DNA of 33,273 nucleotides, taken from Streptomonospora mangrovi (GTDB lineage Bacteria > Actinomycetota > Actinomycetes > Streptosporangiales > Streptosporangiaceae). The position numbers were made by a program, and so were the translations under genes. The stretch's first letter is position 1. Every line of letters begins with the position of its first letter. The notes under the pieces are model-generated. The model ran no database searches. It was not told the origin of the DNA and saw only the letters and a program-made list of their open reading frames with translations. Positions 1 to 11,900 of this stretch are shown piece after piece. The stretch spans positions 1 to 33,273 of the forward strand of contig NZ_JAJAQC010000006.1 of assembly GCF_027604915.1 (NCBI RefSeq), read 5' to 3'.

Positions 1-412
1 CCGGCCAGCGCCAGATCGCACTCCCCCCGCCGCAGCGCCATCACCGCCTCGTGCACCGCCACCAGCGACGACGAACACGCCGTGTCCAGCGTCACCGCCG
101 CCCCGCCCAGCCCCAGCACATAGGCGACCCGCCCCGACAGCACGCTCGCCGCCGTCCCGGTGACCACATAGCCCTCGGTCTCGCGGGGTGCGCGGACCGC
201 GTCGGGCATGTAGCCGCCGCCCGTCGCGCCGACGTAGGTCGCGGTGCGGCTGCCCCGCAGGCTCCCCGGCTCGATCCCCGCCCGCTCCAGCGCCTCCCAC
301 ACCGTCTCCAGCACCACCCGCTGCTGCGGATCCATCGCCAGCGCCTCACGCGGACTCACCCCGAAGAACCCCGCGTCGAACCCGGCGGCTTCCTCCAGGA
401 ACGCGCCCCGGC
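1..412. repeat. Perfect direct repeat, copy A (in module 3 KS)
   Basis: Every base from the window edge to 412 matches 5243-5654 at a constant offset of 5242. It ends abruptly at 413/5655, where the two KS genes diverge. The repeat covers the KS coding sequence from just before [10 protein letters not shown] to just past the active-site Cys. Its left end is not seen because it runs off the window, so the true length is at least 412 bp. Confidence 0.97.
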
Positions 413-704
413 GGGTGGAACTGGTGCCCGGCCGGACGCCCTCGGGGTCGTACAGCCCCTCGACGTCCCACCCCCGGTCGGCGGGGAACTCCGACGTCGC
501 GTCGCCCCCGGCCGCGACGAACTCCCACAGCGGCTCGGGCGCGGTGATCCCCCCGGGGAAGCGGCACCCGATCCCCACGATCGCGATCGGCTCGCGGGCG
601 GCGGCCTCGGCCGCGCGCAGCCGGCGCCGGGACTCGCGCAGGTCGGCGGTGACCCGCTTGAGGTAGTCGAACAGCTTGCGCTCGGTGGTGCTCGGCTCGG
701 TCAT
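1..704 (-). CDS. Type I polyketide synthase, module 3, N-terminal part only (docking segment plus KS, truncated by window edge)
   Basis: This is the third PKS protein of the line; only its first 234 codons lie in the window and no stop is reached. Reading from the ATG at 704 gives a charged helical docking segment ([18 protein letters not shown], then an Arg-rich helix), followed at about residue 39 by a ketosynthase start ([14 protein letters not shown]). The KS runs to the nucleophile motif DTACSSSL, with Cys210. The start is fixed by the docking segment and by lying 38 bp past the stop of the upstream PKS gene; the ribosome site is weak (GGGG). The KS should condense the chain from the module 2 ACP with an extender. 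Its AT, reducing domains and ACP are outside the window. Nucleotides 1-412 are identical to a stretch of the module 2 KS. Function is sure; the full domain set is unknown. Confidence 0.93.
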   Translation of the reverse strand, partial: MTEPSTTERKLFDYLKRVTADLRESRRRLRAAEAAAREPIAIVGIGCRFPGGITAPEPLWEFVAAGGDATSEFPADRGWDVEGLYDPEGVRPGTSSTRRGAFLEEAAGFDAGFFGVSPREALAMDPQQRVVLETVWEALERAGIEPGSLRGSRTATYVGATGGGYMPDAVRAPRETEGYVVTGTAASVLSGRVAYVLGLGGAAVTLDTACSSSLVAVHEAVMALRRGECDLALA

Positions 705-741
705 CAGGGGACCCCATAACTGCGCGGACGGCGGCGTGCGG

Positions 742-3700
742 TCAGGTGCGGCGGTCGTCGAGTTCGTCGTCTATCAGGGCGAACACCTCGTCGGGCGTGG
801 CGTCCTCCAGCGAGATGTCGGCGGCGGCCCGCGCGGGCGGGTCGGGCTCGCAGGCCCGCAGCAGGGCGCGCAGCCGCTCGGGCACCTTCGAGGCGCGCAG
901 CGCGCCGGGGTCCAGGGCCGGCAGCAGCGCCTCCAGGGCGGTGAGTTCGGCGGCGCCGGGGTGGGCTCCGGCGCCGGGGGCGGGGTCTTCGCCGGGGCCG
1001 GCGCCCGCAGCGCGCAGGCCGGCGCGCAGGTGGGCGGCGACCGCCGCCACGGTGGGGTGGTCGAAGGCCAGCGACACCGGCAGCGCCAGCCCGGTGGCGG
1101 CGCCGAGGCGGTTGCGCAGCTCCACGGCCATCACCGAGTCCAGGCCGAGGTCGCTGAAGGACCGCGCCTCGTCCACGGCCTCGGCGGCGGCGTGGCCGAG
1201 CACCGCTGCGGCGTGCTCGCGCACCAGGGCGCGGGTGAGGCGCTCGCGCTCGGGTGGGGATGCTGCGGCCAGGCGGCGCCGCAGGTCGGCGACCGGGTCG
1301 GTACCGGCCGGGGGCGCCGAGCCGACGGCGTCGTGCGCGGCGCGGCGCGCCTCGGGCAGGTCGTCCAGCAGGGTGGTGGGCCGGGCGGCGGTGAAGGCGG
1401 TGGTGAACCGCCGCCAGTCCACGTCGGCGACCGCGAACGCGGGCTCGGCGGTCCTGCCGAAGGCGCGGCCGAGGGCGGCGGTGGCGGTCTCCACCGGCAT
1501 ACCGGGCAGGCCGTGGCGGCGCAGCAGGGCGGCGACCCCGCCGCGCTCGGCCAGCCCCGCCCCCGCCGACCACGCGCCCCAGGCGACGGACGCGGCGCAC
1601 AGCCCGCCGGCGCGGCGGTGGCGGGCGAGCGCGTCGAGGTAGGCGTTGGCGGGCGCGTAGTTGCCCTGCCCGGCCACCCCGAGCGTGCCCGCCACCGAGG
1701 AGAACAGCACGAACGCCGACAGGTCGGCCTCGGCGGTCAGGTCGTGCAGGTGCCAGGCGCCGGCGGCCTTGGCCGCCAGCGCGGCGGCGATGCGCGGCCG
1801 GTCGAGGTCGGCGAGGGGGGCGTCGTCCAGCGCGGCGGCGGTGTGCACGACGGCGCGCAGCGGGTCGGCGGCGGGGATGCCGGCCAGCAGCCGGGCGAGG
1901 TCGGCGCGGTCGGCGACGTCGCAGGCGGCGAGGGTGACGCGGGCGCCCAGCCCGGTCAGCTCGGCGGCGAGGCCGGCGGCCCCGGGCGCGGCGGCGCCCC
2001 GGCGCCCGGCCAGCAGCAGGTGCAGCCCGGTCGGGCCGGTGCGGGCCAGCCAGCGGGCGGTGTGGGCGCCCAGCGCGCCGGTGCCGCCGGTGACCAGCAC
2101 GGTGCCCGGCGGGATCGTGGGCCGGTGCGCGCCGGCCGGGTCGGCGGGTGCGGCGGATTGGGCCGGGGCGCGCACCAGGCGGCGGGCGTGCAGGCCGCGG
2201 GGACGCACCGCCAACTGGTCCTCGCCGCCGGGGGCGGTGAGGGCGCGCGCCAGCAGCGCGGCGGTGCGGCGGTCGGGGCGGGGCGGCAGGTCGACCAGGC
2301 CGCCCCACAGCGCCGGGTGCTCCTGGGCGGCGACCCGGCCCAGGCCCCACACCAGCGCCTGGGCGGGGGTGCGCAGCGGGTCGCCGGGGCCGGTGGAGAC
2401 CGCGCCCTCGGTGGCACACCACAGCGGGGCAACTGTTCCGGCCTCCTCGGCGGCGCGCAGGAGGGCGGCGAGCGCGGCGGGGCCGCCGGCGTCGGGCGCG
2501 GTGGGCGAGGAGGCGGGGCCGGGCCAGGTGAGCAGGCACAGCACCCCGGCGAGGCGGCCGGCGCCGGCCGCGCCGGCACCACCGACTCCGCCGTCCGTGC
2601 CGATCGCGCCCGCTGCGGCGGCGCGCAGGAGCGCGGCCAGGGCGGCGGGGTCGCCCAGCGGGTCGGCCTCGGCCACGGCGGTGGCGGCGCCGGCGGCGGC
2701 GAGCGCGTCGGCCCACGCGCGGGCGCCCGGCGCGGCTCCGGGGGGCAGCAGCACCAGCCAGGTGCCGGCGGGGGCGGGCGCGGGCGCGTCGGGCAGGGCG
2801 CGCCAGTGCTCGCGGTAGCACAAAGCGTCCACGGCGGCGCGCTCGCGCTGGTCGCGGTGCCAGCGGGCGAGGCCGGGCAGGACGGCGCGCAGGAGGTCGG
2901 GCTCGGCGCCGAGGGCGGCGGCGAGGGTGCCGGCGTCGCCGTCGTGCACGGCCGCCCAGAACCGGGCCTCGGCGGGCGCGGGGGCGGGTGCGGCGGTGCC
3001 CGCGTCGCCGCCGGCGCGGGCGGGGGGTGCGGGCGGCAGCCAGTAGCGGGTGCGCTGGAAGGCGTAGGTGGGCAGGTCGACCGGTTCGCCGGGGCGGCCG
3101 GCGTGGGCGGCGGCCCAGTCGACGGCGGCGCCGTGGCAGTGGGCTTCGGCGAGCGCGGCCGCGAAGCGCGGCCATCCGCCGTCGTCGCGGCGCAGCGAGC
3201 CCACGGCGACGGGCCGCCGGGGTCCCGCCGCGCCGCTGCGGGGGCCGGCTCCGGCACCGGGGCCGGGCGCCTCGGCCTCGGCGGCGAGGTGCTCGGCGGT
3301 CTCCTCGACGGCCGTGGTGAGCACCGGGTGCGGGCTCATCTCGATGAACAGGCCGTGGTCGGCGGCCGCCAGCGCGCGCACGGCCGGGCCGAAGGCGACC
3401 GTCTCGCGCAGGTTGGCGTACCAGTACTCGGCGCCGAGGTCGGCCGCGCCGAGGACGCCGCCGGTGACCGTGGAGTGGACGGGGGTGCGGGGGCGGCGCG
3501 GCGTGATGCCGTCGATGGCGCCGAGGAGGTCGGCGCGCAGCGGCTCGACGGCGGCGGAGTGGGAGGCGTAGTCGACGGGGATGCGGCGGGCGCGCAGGCC
3601 GGCGCCGGCGCAGTGGTCGAGGAGCCGGTCCAGCGCGGCGGGCGGCCCCGAGACCACGGTGGCGGCGGGGCTGTTGACGGCGGCGACCGCCAGCGGTTCG

Positions 3701-5922
3701 CCGAGGTCGGCGATGAGCGCGCGGACGCGGTCGGCCGGCAGCGGGACCTGGGCCATCCCGCCGCTGCCGGAGAGGTGGCGCAGGGCGCGGCTGCGGGCGG
3801 CGACGATGTGGGCGGCGTCGTCGAGGGTGAGGGCGCCGGCGACGTGGGCGGCGGCGATCTCGCCCTGGGAGTGCCCGATCACCGCGTCGGGGCGCACCCC
3901 GCAGGAGCGCCAGAGTTCGGCCAGGGCCACCATCACCGCGAACAGGGCCGGTTGGACGATGTCGGCGCGGTCGAGGGCGGGGGCGGCGGGGTCGCCGCGC
4001 AGCACGTCGGCCAGCGGCCAGTCCAGGTGGGGGGCCAGCGCGCGCTCGCAGGCCGCGACCGCCTCGGCGAACACCGGGGAGGCGTCCAGCAGCCCGGCGG
4101 CCATCCCGGCCCACTGCGCGCCCTGGCCGGGGAAGACGAACACGGTCTTGCCGGGCGCGTCGGCGCGGCCGCGCACCAGCGTCGGCGCGGGTCGGCCCTC
4201 GGCGAGAGCTTGCAGACCGGGGCGGTGGTCGCCGTGGGCGTCGGGCAGTACGGCGGCCCGGTGCTCGAAGTGGGTGCGGGTGGTGGCCAGCGAGAACCCG
4301 ACATCGTGCGGGGACAGGTCGGGCCGGGCGGCCAGGTGCGCCAGCAGCCGCCGCGCCTGCTCCGCCAGCGCCGCCTCCGAACGCGCGGAAACCGGCCACG
4401 GCACCAGGTCGGACACGGGTCCGGGGCCGCGTTCGGTTCCGGCGGGCGCGGCGGCGGTGCCCGAGCGCGGGTGCGGCACGGCGCGGGGGTCGGCGCGGGC
4501 GGCGGGTACGGCCGGCTGGGCCGGGTCGGCGAACGCGCGGGGTTGGCGGGCGTCGCGCGGCGGCTGCTCCAGGATGAGGTGGGCGTTGGTACCGCTGATA
4601 CCGAACGACGACACCGCCCCGATCCGCAGGCCCTCACCGGCCCGCCACCTACGCGGGCCGCCGGTGGCCACGTCCAGGCCGAGGCGGTCCCACTCCACCA
4701 GCGGGGACACGCCCTCGGCGGCGCCCACGGCGGCGGGGATCACGCCTCGGCCGACGATTCCGACCAGGTTCACCAGCCCCGCAACCCCGGCCGCCGCCTG
4801 GGCGTGGGCGATGTTGGCCTTCACCGACCCCACCACAACGCCGCCCGCGCGCCCGTAGACCGCGCCCAGCGCACCGGCCTCCACCGGGTCGCCCAGCACC
4901 GTCCCCGTGCCGTGGCCCTCCACCACGCCCACCGCCGAGGCGTCCACCCCGGCATCCGCCAACGCCGCGCGCAGCACCGCCTCCTGCGCCTGGCCCGAGG
5001 GCGCCGCCAACCCGTTACTGGCACCGTCGGAGTTCACCGCGCTGCCCCGCACCACCCCCCACACGCACCGACCCCGCTCCAAAGCGTCACTCAACCGCTC
5101 AAGGACGACGATCCCCGCACCCTCACCGAACCCCGTACCGTTAGCCCCCGCCCCATACGAGCGGCACCGCCCGTCCGGCGACAACCCGCCCTGCCGCGCA
5201 AACTCCACGAACACCCCGGGCGAGCCCATCACCGTCACCCCTCCGGCCAGCGCCAGATCGCACTCCCCCCGCCGCAGCGCCATCACCGCCTCGTGCACCG
5301 CCACCAGCGACGACGAACACGCCGTGTCCAGCGTCACCGCCGCCCCGCCCAGCCCCAGCACATAGGCGACCCGCCCCGACAGCACGCTCGCCGCCGTCCC
5401 GGTGACCACATAGCCCTCGGTCTCGCGGGGTGCGCGGACCGCGTCGGGCATGTAGCCGCCGCCCGTCGCGCCGACGTAGGTCGCGGTGCGGCTGCCCCGC
5501 AGGCTCCCCGGCTCGATCCCCGCCCGCTCCAGCGCCTCCCACACCGTCTCCAGCACCACCCGCTGCTGCGGATCCATCGCCAGCGCCTCACGCGGACTCA
5601 CCCCGAAGAACCCCGCGTCGAACCCGGCGGCTTCCTCCAGGAACGCGCCCCGGCCCACCGCGTCCCAGCCCCGGTCCGCCGGGAACTCCGAGGTGCCGTC
5701 GCCGCCCGCCTCCACCAGCGCCCACAGCTCCTCGGGCGATCCCACCCCGCCGGGGAACCGGCACCCGATCCCGACGACGGCGACCGGCTCGCTGCGCGAC
5801 TCGCTGAGCCGCCGGTTGCGCTCCTTGAGCCGCTCGTTCTCCTTGAGCGTGGACCGCAGGGCGGACACGATCCGGTCGGTGTCGTGCGGGCGCGCGTTGG
5901 GACCGGGGCGGGGAGTGGTCAT
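742..5922 (-). CDS. Type I polyketide synthase, module 2 (KS-AT-KR-ACP)
   Basis: A 1726-residue single-module PKS. The N-terminus is a coiled-coil docking segment rich in Glu, Arg and Leu (residues about 15-45). The KS follows (about 48-475) with Cys202 in DTACSSSL and the HGTGT motif. The AT (about 580-890) has Ser685 in GHSQG and YASH at 785-788, a combination typical of methylmalonyl-CoA selection. No DH or ER lies between AT and KR. The KR (about 1270-1450) has the VTGGTGALG cofactor motif, an LDD motif (B-type, D-hydroxyl) and Tyr1422. The ACP has Ser1596 in [12 protein letters not shown]. The C-terminus ([12 protein letters not shown]) looks like a C-terminal docking tail. The ATG at 5922 is preceded by GGAG six bases away and lies 14 bp after the previous PKS stop, so the genes are co-transcribed. 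Expected product step: a 3-hydroxy-2-methyl unit is added. Confidence 0.95.
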   Translation of the reverse strand: MTTPRPGPNARPHDTDRIVSALRSTLKENERLKERNRRLSESRSEPVAVVGIGCRFPGGVGSPEELWALVEAGGDGTSEFPADRGWDAVGRGAFLEEAAGFDAGFFGVSPREALAMDPQQRVVLETVWEALERAGIEPGSLRGSRTATYVGATGGGYMPDAVRAPRETEGYVVTGTAASVLSGRVAYVLGLGGAAVTLDTACSSSLVAVHEAVMALRRGECDLALAGGVTVMGSPGVFVEFARQGGLSPDGRCRSYGAGANGTGFGEGAGIVVLERLSDALERGRCVWGVVRGSAVNSDGASNGLAAPSGQAQEAVLRAALADAGVDASAVGVVEGHGTGTVLGDPVEAGALGAVYGRAGGVVVGSVKANIAHAQAAAGVAGLVNLVGIVGRGVIPAAVGAAEGVSPLVEWDRLGLDVATGGPRRWRAGEGLRIGAVSSFGISGTNAHLILEQPPRDARQPRAFADPAQPAVPAARADPRAVPHPRSGTAAAPAGTERGPGPVSDLVPWPVSARSEAALAEQARRLLAHLAARPDLSPHDVGFSLATTRTHFEHRAAVLPDAHGDHRPGLQALAEGRPAPTLVRGRADAPGKTVFVFPGQGAQWAGMAAGLLDASPVFAEAVAACERALAPHLDWPLADVLRGDPAAPALDRADIVQPALFAVMVALAELWRSCGVRPDAVIGHSQGEIAAAHVAGALTLDDAAHIVAARSRALRHLSGSGGMAQVPLPADRVRALIADLGEPLAVAAVNSPAATVVSGPPAALDRLLDHCAGAGLRARRIPVDYASHSAAVEPLRADLLGAIDGITPRRPRTPVHSTVTGGVLGAADLGAEYWYANLRETVAFGPAVRALAAADHGLFIEMSPHPVLTTAVEETAEHLAAEAEAPGPGAGAGPRSGAAGPRRPVAVGSLRRDDGGWPRFAAALAEAHCHGAAVDWAAAHAGRPGEPVDLPTYAFQRTRYWLPPAPPARAGGDAGTAAPAPAPAEARFWAAVHDGDAGTLAAALGAEPDLLRAVLPGLARWHRDQRERAAVDALCYREHWRALPDAPAPAPAGTWLVLLPPGAAPGARAWADALAAAGAATAVAEADPLGDPAALAALLRAAAAGAIGTDGGVGGAGAAGAGRLAGVLCLLTWPGPASSPTAPDAGGPAALAALLRAAEEAGTVAPLWCATEGAVSTGPGDPLRTPAQALVWGLGRVAAQEHPALWGGLVDLPPRPDRRTAALLARALTAPGGEDQLAVRPRGLHARRLVRAPAQSAAPADPAGAHRPTIPPGTVLVTGGTGALGAHTARWLARTGPTGLHLLLAGRRGAAAPGAAGLAAELTGLGARVTLAACDVADRADLARLLAGIPAADPLRAVVHTAAALDDAPLADLDRPRIAAALAAKAAGAWHLHDLTAEADLSAFVLFSSVAGTLGVAGQGNYAPANAYLDALARHRRAGGLCAASVAWGAWSAGAGLAERGGVAALLRRHGLPGMPVETATAALGRAFGRTAEPAFAVADVDWRRFTTAFTAARPTTLLDDLPEARRAAHDAVGSAPPAGTDPVADLRRRLAAASPPERERLTRALVREHAAAVLGHAAAEAVDEARSFSDLGLDSVMAVELRNRLGAATGLALPVSLAFDHPTVAAVAAHLRAGLRAAGAGPGEDPAPGAGAHPGAAELTALEALLPALDPGALRASKVPERLRALLRACEPDPPARAAADISLEDATPDEVFALIDDELDDRRT
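4743..4928. repeat. Near-identical KS patch shared with module 1 KS (13151-13336)
   Basis: By eye, 4743-4928 and 13151-13336 differ at only a few positions, including silent sites, while sequence on the far side of the HGTGT codons diverges quickly. The patch encodes the part of the KS around HGTGT and the VKANIAH motif. It looks like a short gene-conversion tract between modules 1 and 2. Confidence 0.8.
5243..5654. repeat. Perfect direct repeat, copy B (in module 2 KS)
   Basis: Partner of 1-412, identical base by base including third codon positions. It lies in the KS of the module 2 protein. The flanking docking and early KS sequences (5655-5922 against 413-704) are clearly different, so this is a local patch and not a whole-gene duplication. 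Confidence 0.97.
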
Positions 5923-5936
5923 GGCGGTCTCCGTGG

Positions 5937-8900
5937 TCAGGGGGCGTCGGGGTGGTCGTCGGGGTCGCCGAGCGCGAGGTCCACGAGGTCCGCCACGCTC
6001 ATCGCGTCGATCGCGGCGGCGCCCTCCCCCGGCGGCGGGGGCGGGGCGGGCTCCTCGGCGCGGACGAGGTCGCGCACCAGGGCCGGCAGGCCGGCCTCGC
6101 GCAGCCGGTGCAGGGGGATTCCGGCGAGCGCGCGCAGCAGCTCGGCGCGCTCGGGCTCCTCCGCCGCCTGCGGTGCCGGTGCGGTGTCCTCTGCCGGGGG
6201 CGCGGCGGCGCGCAGGTCGGGGTCGCGCTCCAGCCGCGCGGCCAGCGCGTCGGGGGTGGGGTGGTCGAACAGGACGGTCGCCGGCAGCCGCAGGCCGGTG
6301 GCCGCGTTGAGGCGGTTGCGCAGCTCGACCGCCGTCAGCGAGTCGATCCCGGCCTCGGTGAGCGGGCGGCCGGGCGTGAGCGCGGTGGGTGATGCGTGGC
6401 CGAGCACGACGGCGGCGTGGCCGCGCACCAGGTCGAGCAGCACCGCGCGGCGGTCCTCGGCGGGCAGGCCGGACAGCCGCCGCGCCAAAGCCTGGGGACC
6501 GGTGCCGGTGGCGGCGGTCGGGCCGGCGGCGCGGTCCCGCGCGCCCGCGTCGGCCGTCTCCCCCGGCGCCCGCGCGGCGGCGGGGCGCCCCGGGGCGGCG
6601 CCGCGCCGCTGCCCGCCCCGGTCGGGGGCGCACAGGCGGGCGGGCAGCAGCAGCGGGCGGTCCAGCGCGAGCGCGGCGTCGAACAGGTCCAGCGCCCGGA
6701 CCGTGGGCATCGGCACGAGCCCGCAGCGCCGCACCCGCGCGGTCCCGGCGGCGCCGAGCCGCCCGGTCAGCCCGCTGCGCTCGGCCCACAGGCCCCACGC
6801 CAGCGACGTCGCGGGCAGGCCGCGCGCGCGGCGGTGGTGGGCGAGGCCGTCGAGGAAGGCGTTTGCGGCGGCGTAGTTGGCCTGGCCCGGCGCGCCGAGG
6901 ACGCCCAGGGCCGAGGAGAACAGCACGAACGCCGCCAGGTCGGCCTCGGCGGTCAGCTCGTGCAGGTGCCAGGCGCCGTCGACCTTGGCGGCCAGCGCCC
7001 GGTCCAGGCCCTCGCGGGTCAGCGCGGTGAGGGTGGCGTCGTCCAGCACGCCGGCCGCGTGCACCACCGCCGTCAGCGGCCGGTCGGGCGGGACCGCCGC
7101 CAGCAGGGCCGCCACCGCCGCGCGGTCGGCGACGTCGCACGCGCGCACCTCCACCTCGGCGCCCAGCGCGGTCAACTCGGCCATCGCCTCGGCCGCGCCC
7201 GGCGCCATGGGGCCGCCGCGCCCGGCCAGCAGCAGCCGCCCGGCGCCGTGCGCGGTGACCAGGTGCCGGGCCAGGCGCACCCCGAGCGTGCCGGTGCCGC
7301 CGGTGACCAGCACCGTTCCGGCGGGGTCGAGCGGGCGCGGCGGGATGAGCACGGTCTTGCCCGCCGTGGCGCCCCGCTGGAGGTCGCGCAGCGCCGCCGG
7401 GGCGTCGGCGAGGGCGCGCCGGTGCGGGGGCGGCGGCGCGGTGCCGCCCAGGCCGCCGTCTTCGAACAGTGCCAGCACCTCGGCGAGCATCCGGCCGACG
7501 TCCTCGGGTGGCAGGTCGGGGAGGCTGTAGGGCAGGTAGCGGCGCCCGGGGTGGGCGGCGGCCACCCGCGCCGGGTCGCGCCGGTCGGTCTTGCCCATCT
7601 CCAGGAACCGGCCGCCCTCGGCGAGCAGGCCCAGGGAGGCGTCCACGGCCTCCCCGGCGAGCGCGTTGAGCACCACGTCGACGCCGCGCCCGCCGGTGGC
7701 CGCGCGGAAGCGGCCGGCGAACGCGGTGTCGCGGGAGGAGGCGATGTGGTCGTCGTCCAGGCCCATGGCGCGCAGCAGCGGCCATTTGGCGGGCGAGGCG
7801 GTGGCGAACACCTCGGCGCCCAGGTGGCGGGCCAGGGCGACGGCGGCGGTGCCCACGCCCCCGGCGGCGGCGTGGACGAGCACGGTCTCGCCGGCGCGCA
7901 GGCCGGCGAGGGTGACCAGGCCGTGGTAGGCGGTGAGGTGGACGACGGGCACGGCGGCGGCGCGCTCGAACGACCAGCGCGGGGGGATGCGTACGAGGCG
8001 GCGGCGGTCGGCGACGGCGACCGGGCCGAAGGCGGCGTCGAACACACCCAGGACGCGGTCGCCGGGGGCGAGGTCGGCGACGTCGGGCGCGGTCGCGGTG
8101 ACCACGCCGGCGCCCTCGATGCCCATGCCGGTCTCATCGGGGAGCAGGCCGAGGGCCACGACCACGTCGCGGAAGTTCAGCCCGGCGGCCCGCACGGCGA
8201 CGCGCACGTGGCCGGGCGGCGGGGGCTCGGCCGCCCAGGGGGCGGGGAGGGGGGCGACGTCGGCGGCGCTGCCTCCGGCCCCGGCCGCCAGGTGCCAGGG
8301 GCCGGGCGGGAACGCCAGGGGTGCGGGGGCCGGTGCCACGCGGGGAGTGAGCAGCCGACCGGCGCGCAGCGCCACCTGGGGTTCCCCGGTGGCGACGGCC
8401 CGGCGCAGGAGGCGGGGGGAGGGGGTGTGCCCGTCGTCGTCCACCAGGACGAACCGGCCGGGATGCTCGGCCTGCGCACTGCGCAGCAGCCCCCACGCGG
8501 GTGCCTGAGCCAGCCCGTCGAGCCGGTCCCGGGGGGTGGCGGCGACCGCCCCCCGGGTGACCAGGACCAGCCGGGAGGCATCGAGCCGGGAGTCGCGCAC
8601 CCACCACTGCGCGAGGTCAAGCACCCGGCGCGCCACGGCGTGCGCGGCCCGCCGGGGATCGAGGTCGGGCCCGGCACCGCAGTGGACCACCACGGCAGCG
8701 GGCGGTGGAAGCCCGCCGTCGAGAGCCAGACGCAGGTCGGCAAGGCCGCGAAAGGCGATGTCGGCGGCGTCGGTCGTGTCGGCACCCTGGTGGAGGCGAT
8801 CCACTTCGGCGGGGTCGGCGGGTTCGCCGAGGTCAGCGGGCCGGCCACCGTCAACGAAGCCGCCGCGAGGGGCACGGCCGGGGCGGGCATGGTCGGCGGG

Positions 8901-11900
8901 GACAGCGGGGTCAGCGATCTGGCCGCCCTCGGGTAAGCCGTCACGACGGGGACGGCCGGGGCGGGCACGTTCGGCGTCCTCGGCAACGCCGCCATGACGG
9001 GAGCGGCCAGGACCGACAGGATCGGCGCCGTCGACGGGGACGGCGGGGTCGGAGGGCCGGCCTCCCTCGGCCGAGCCGTCGCGACCGGAGCAGGCGGGCG
9101 CAGCGGGTTCGGCAGGGCGGCCGTCGGCGGCGAAGCCGCCGCGACGGGAGCGGCCAGCATCGGCAGGCTCGGCGCCCTCGGCGACGCCGCCGCCCAAGGC
9201 GAGGGTGGCGGAGCCGTCGTGATGGGGAAGTCCGGAGCGGGCAGGCTCGGCGCCCTCGGCAACGCCGCCGCGACGGGTGCGGCCAGGACCGACAGGATCG
9301 GCGCCGTCGACAGGGACAGCGGGGTCGGAGGGCCGGCCTCCCTCGGCCGAGCCGTCGCGACCGGAGCAGGCGGGCGCAGCGGGTTCGGCAGAGCGGCCGT
9401 CGGCGGCGAAGCCGCCGCGACGGGAGCGGCCAGCATCGGCAAGCTCGGCGCCCTCGGCGACGCCGCCGCCCAGGACGGAGCCGGCGGAGCCCTGATGATG
9501 GAGGCGTCCAGAGTTGGCGCGGTCCCCGGGGCGGGCGCAGTCCGGCGCGTCGGCGGTCATCGTGGCGTCGCCGGGTCCGCCCCACGGTGCGAACCCGGTC
9601 ACCGCCCTCGCCACGGGGTGCGGCGCGGCCACGACGGCCCAGGGGCCGGACGCGGGCGGCGGGGGGTCCTCCACCTCCCGCCACTCCACGACGTGCAGGT
9701 CGGCGGAGGCGGCACCGTCCGGGGCGGCGGGCGGCGGGCGCAGCGTCACCCGCTCGACGGTGGCCACGGGCGCCCCCGAGGGGTCGAGCAGGGTCAGCGC
9801 CGCCGCGCTCCCGGCCGGGCCGCCGTCCTGGCGCTCGCGGTCCGCGACGCGGAACAGCACCCGCAGGTCGGTGGCCCCGGCGGCGTGCAGCCGCACCCCA
9901 CTCCAGACATGCGGCAACCGGGCGCCCTCAGCCGGGTCGGCCAGCAGCAGCGCGTGCAGCGCGGCATCGAGCAGGGCCGGGTGCAGCCCGAAGGCCCCGG
10001 CGTCACCGCGCAGCGGCTCGGGCAGCGCCACCTCGGCCGCGAACCCGGAACCGCAGCGCCACAGCGCCGTCAGCCCCCGGAACCCCGGCCCGTACCCGTG
10101 CCCGCGCTCCGCCAGCCGCGCATAGCCGTCGGCGAGGTCCACGGACTGCGCACCCGCAGGCGGCCACTCCCCTCCCCCGGTTCCCGAGAAAGGCGGGGCG
10201 TCGGGCACGGCGGCGGCGCCGGTGCCCACGGCATCGGCTTCGCCGACGGAGCCGCCACCCGTACGGCGCCGCATCCCGGCCTCGGCGCTCCCCGGCGCGC
10301 CGGAGGCGCCGCCGTCGCGGTCCTCCCGTCGACCTCCGGTCCGCCCCCGCCCGGACGCGCCGCCGTCGCTGCCGAGCCCGGCGGCGCCCTGTGCCGGGCT
10401 CGCCGCCTTCTCACGACCGGGGAGTCCGCCGACGGCATCCTCGACCGCTGGACGCGACGGGGCAGACGCGTGCCCGGCCGCACCGCCACCCCCATCGCCC
10501 CGCGAGCCCTCGGTCGGCCCTTGCCGATTCCCGCCGCCGCCACCGTCGACCGCAGCGGAGCCGCACCCCAAAGCCTCATCTCGGGCGGTAGCCGCCTGGT
10601 CGCCGTGCGCCGGGTGCGCCGCCTCTGCGGGTGCGGCGCCTCGGCCGTGCCCCCCGCGCCGACCGCCGGGCGGGGCGCCCTCGGCCCCCGGCGCCTCCGC
10701 TTCCGTATCCCGCCCCCCAGGGAAGGCGGTGCCCACGGACGGCCCGGCCTCGGGTCCCACGGCCAGGACGCCCGTGGCGTGGCGCTGCCATGGGTGGGCG
10801 GCGTCGTCGGCGTCGGCATCGGGGCGTGAGTGGACGGTGAGGCGGCGGCGGCCGTCCTCGTCGGGTGGCTCCACCGCGACCTGCACGTGGACCGCCGCGC
10901 CGCCGTCGTCAGGCCCCGGCAGCTCCAGCGGCTCCTCCAGGACCAGCTCCTCCAGCACCCGGCAGCCCACGTGGTCGCCCGCGCGCACGGCGATCTCGGC
11001 GAACGCCGCACCCGGCAGCAGCACCCGGCCGTTGACCGCGTGGTCGGCCAGCCACGGCAGGTCCCGCACCGACACCCGCCCCGTGCACACCGCTCCCCCG
11101 CCCTCGGCGAGGTCCACGGCGGCGCCGACGATCGGGTGCCCGGTGCCGCGTTGGCCCAGGTGCGCGGGGTCGGCGGTCTCCTCGGCGGCCGCCAGCCAGT
11201 AGCGCCGCCGCTGGAAGGCGTAGGTGGGCAGGCGCACGGCGCCCGCCCGCGCCGCCGCCGGTAGGAACGGGGTCCAGTCGACGTCCGCGCCGCGCACGTG
11301 CGCCTGGGCGGCCGAGGTGAGGAACCGGTCGGCGCCCCCGTCGTCGCGGCGCAGCGTGCCCAGGGCCGCGCCCTCGACCCCCGCCTCGGCCAGGCCGTCC
11401 TCGACGGCGGCCGTGAGCACGGGGTGCGGCGCGCACTCCACGAACATGCGGTGCCCGGCCCCGGCCAGCGCCCGCACCGCCGCGCCGAAGCGCACGGGTT
11501 CGCGCAGGTTGGCGTACCAGTGGCCGGCGTCGAGCGCCGAGCCGTCCACGGGGCCGCCGGTGACCGTGGAGAACAGCGGCACGTCCCCGTCGCGCGGGCT
11601 GATCGCGGCCAGGTCGGCGGTGATGCGCTCGCGGGCGGCCGCCACGTGGGGGGTGTGGGAGGCGTAGTCGACGTCGATGGCACGGGCGCGCACCCCCTCG
11701 GCCTCGGCGGCCGCGACCAGGCGGGCCACCGCGTCGGGCTCCCCGGCGACGACCGTGGCCGAGGGGCCGTTGACCGCCGCGACGTGCACCGCGCCCGAGC
11801 GCACCGCGTCGCGCCGACCGGTGCGCTCGGCGGGCTCGGCGAGGGAGGCCATGGCGCCGCCGCCCACGAGGTCGCGCACGGCGCGGCTGCGCAGGGCCAC

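Noticed and set aside
704-4399. A 1231-codon minus-strand frame overlapping the module 2 PKS
   Set aside because: It is Arg/Pro-rich in a shifted frame, while the true PKS frame is continuous with all motifs.
676-6876. A 2066-codon plus-strand open frame antisense to the PKS genes
   Set aside because: It is a shadow produced by high third-position GC: Gly/Arg/Gln-rich, no domain, and the opposite frame encodes complete PKS domains.
8780-9590. Possible CRISPR-like array suggested by repeats
   Set aside because: The repeats are long, in frame, contiguous and without unique spacers; they are coding tandem repeats.
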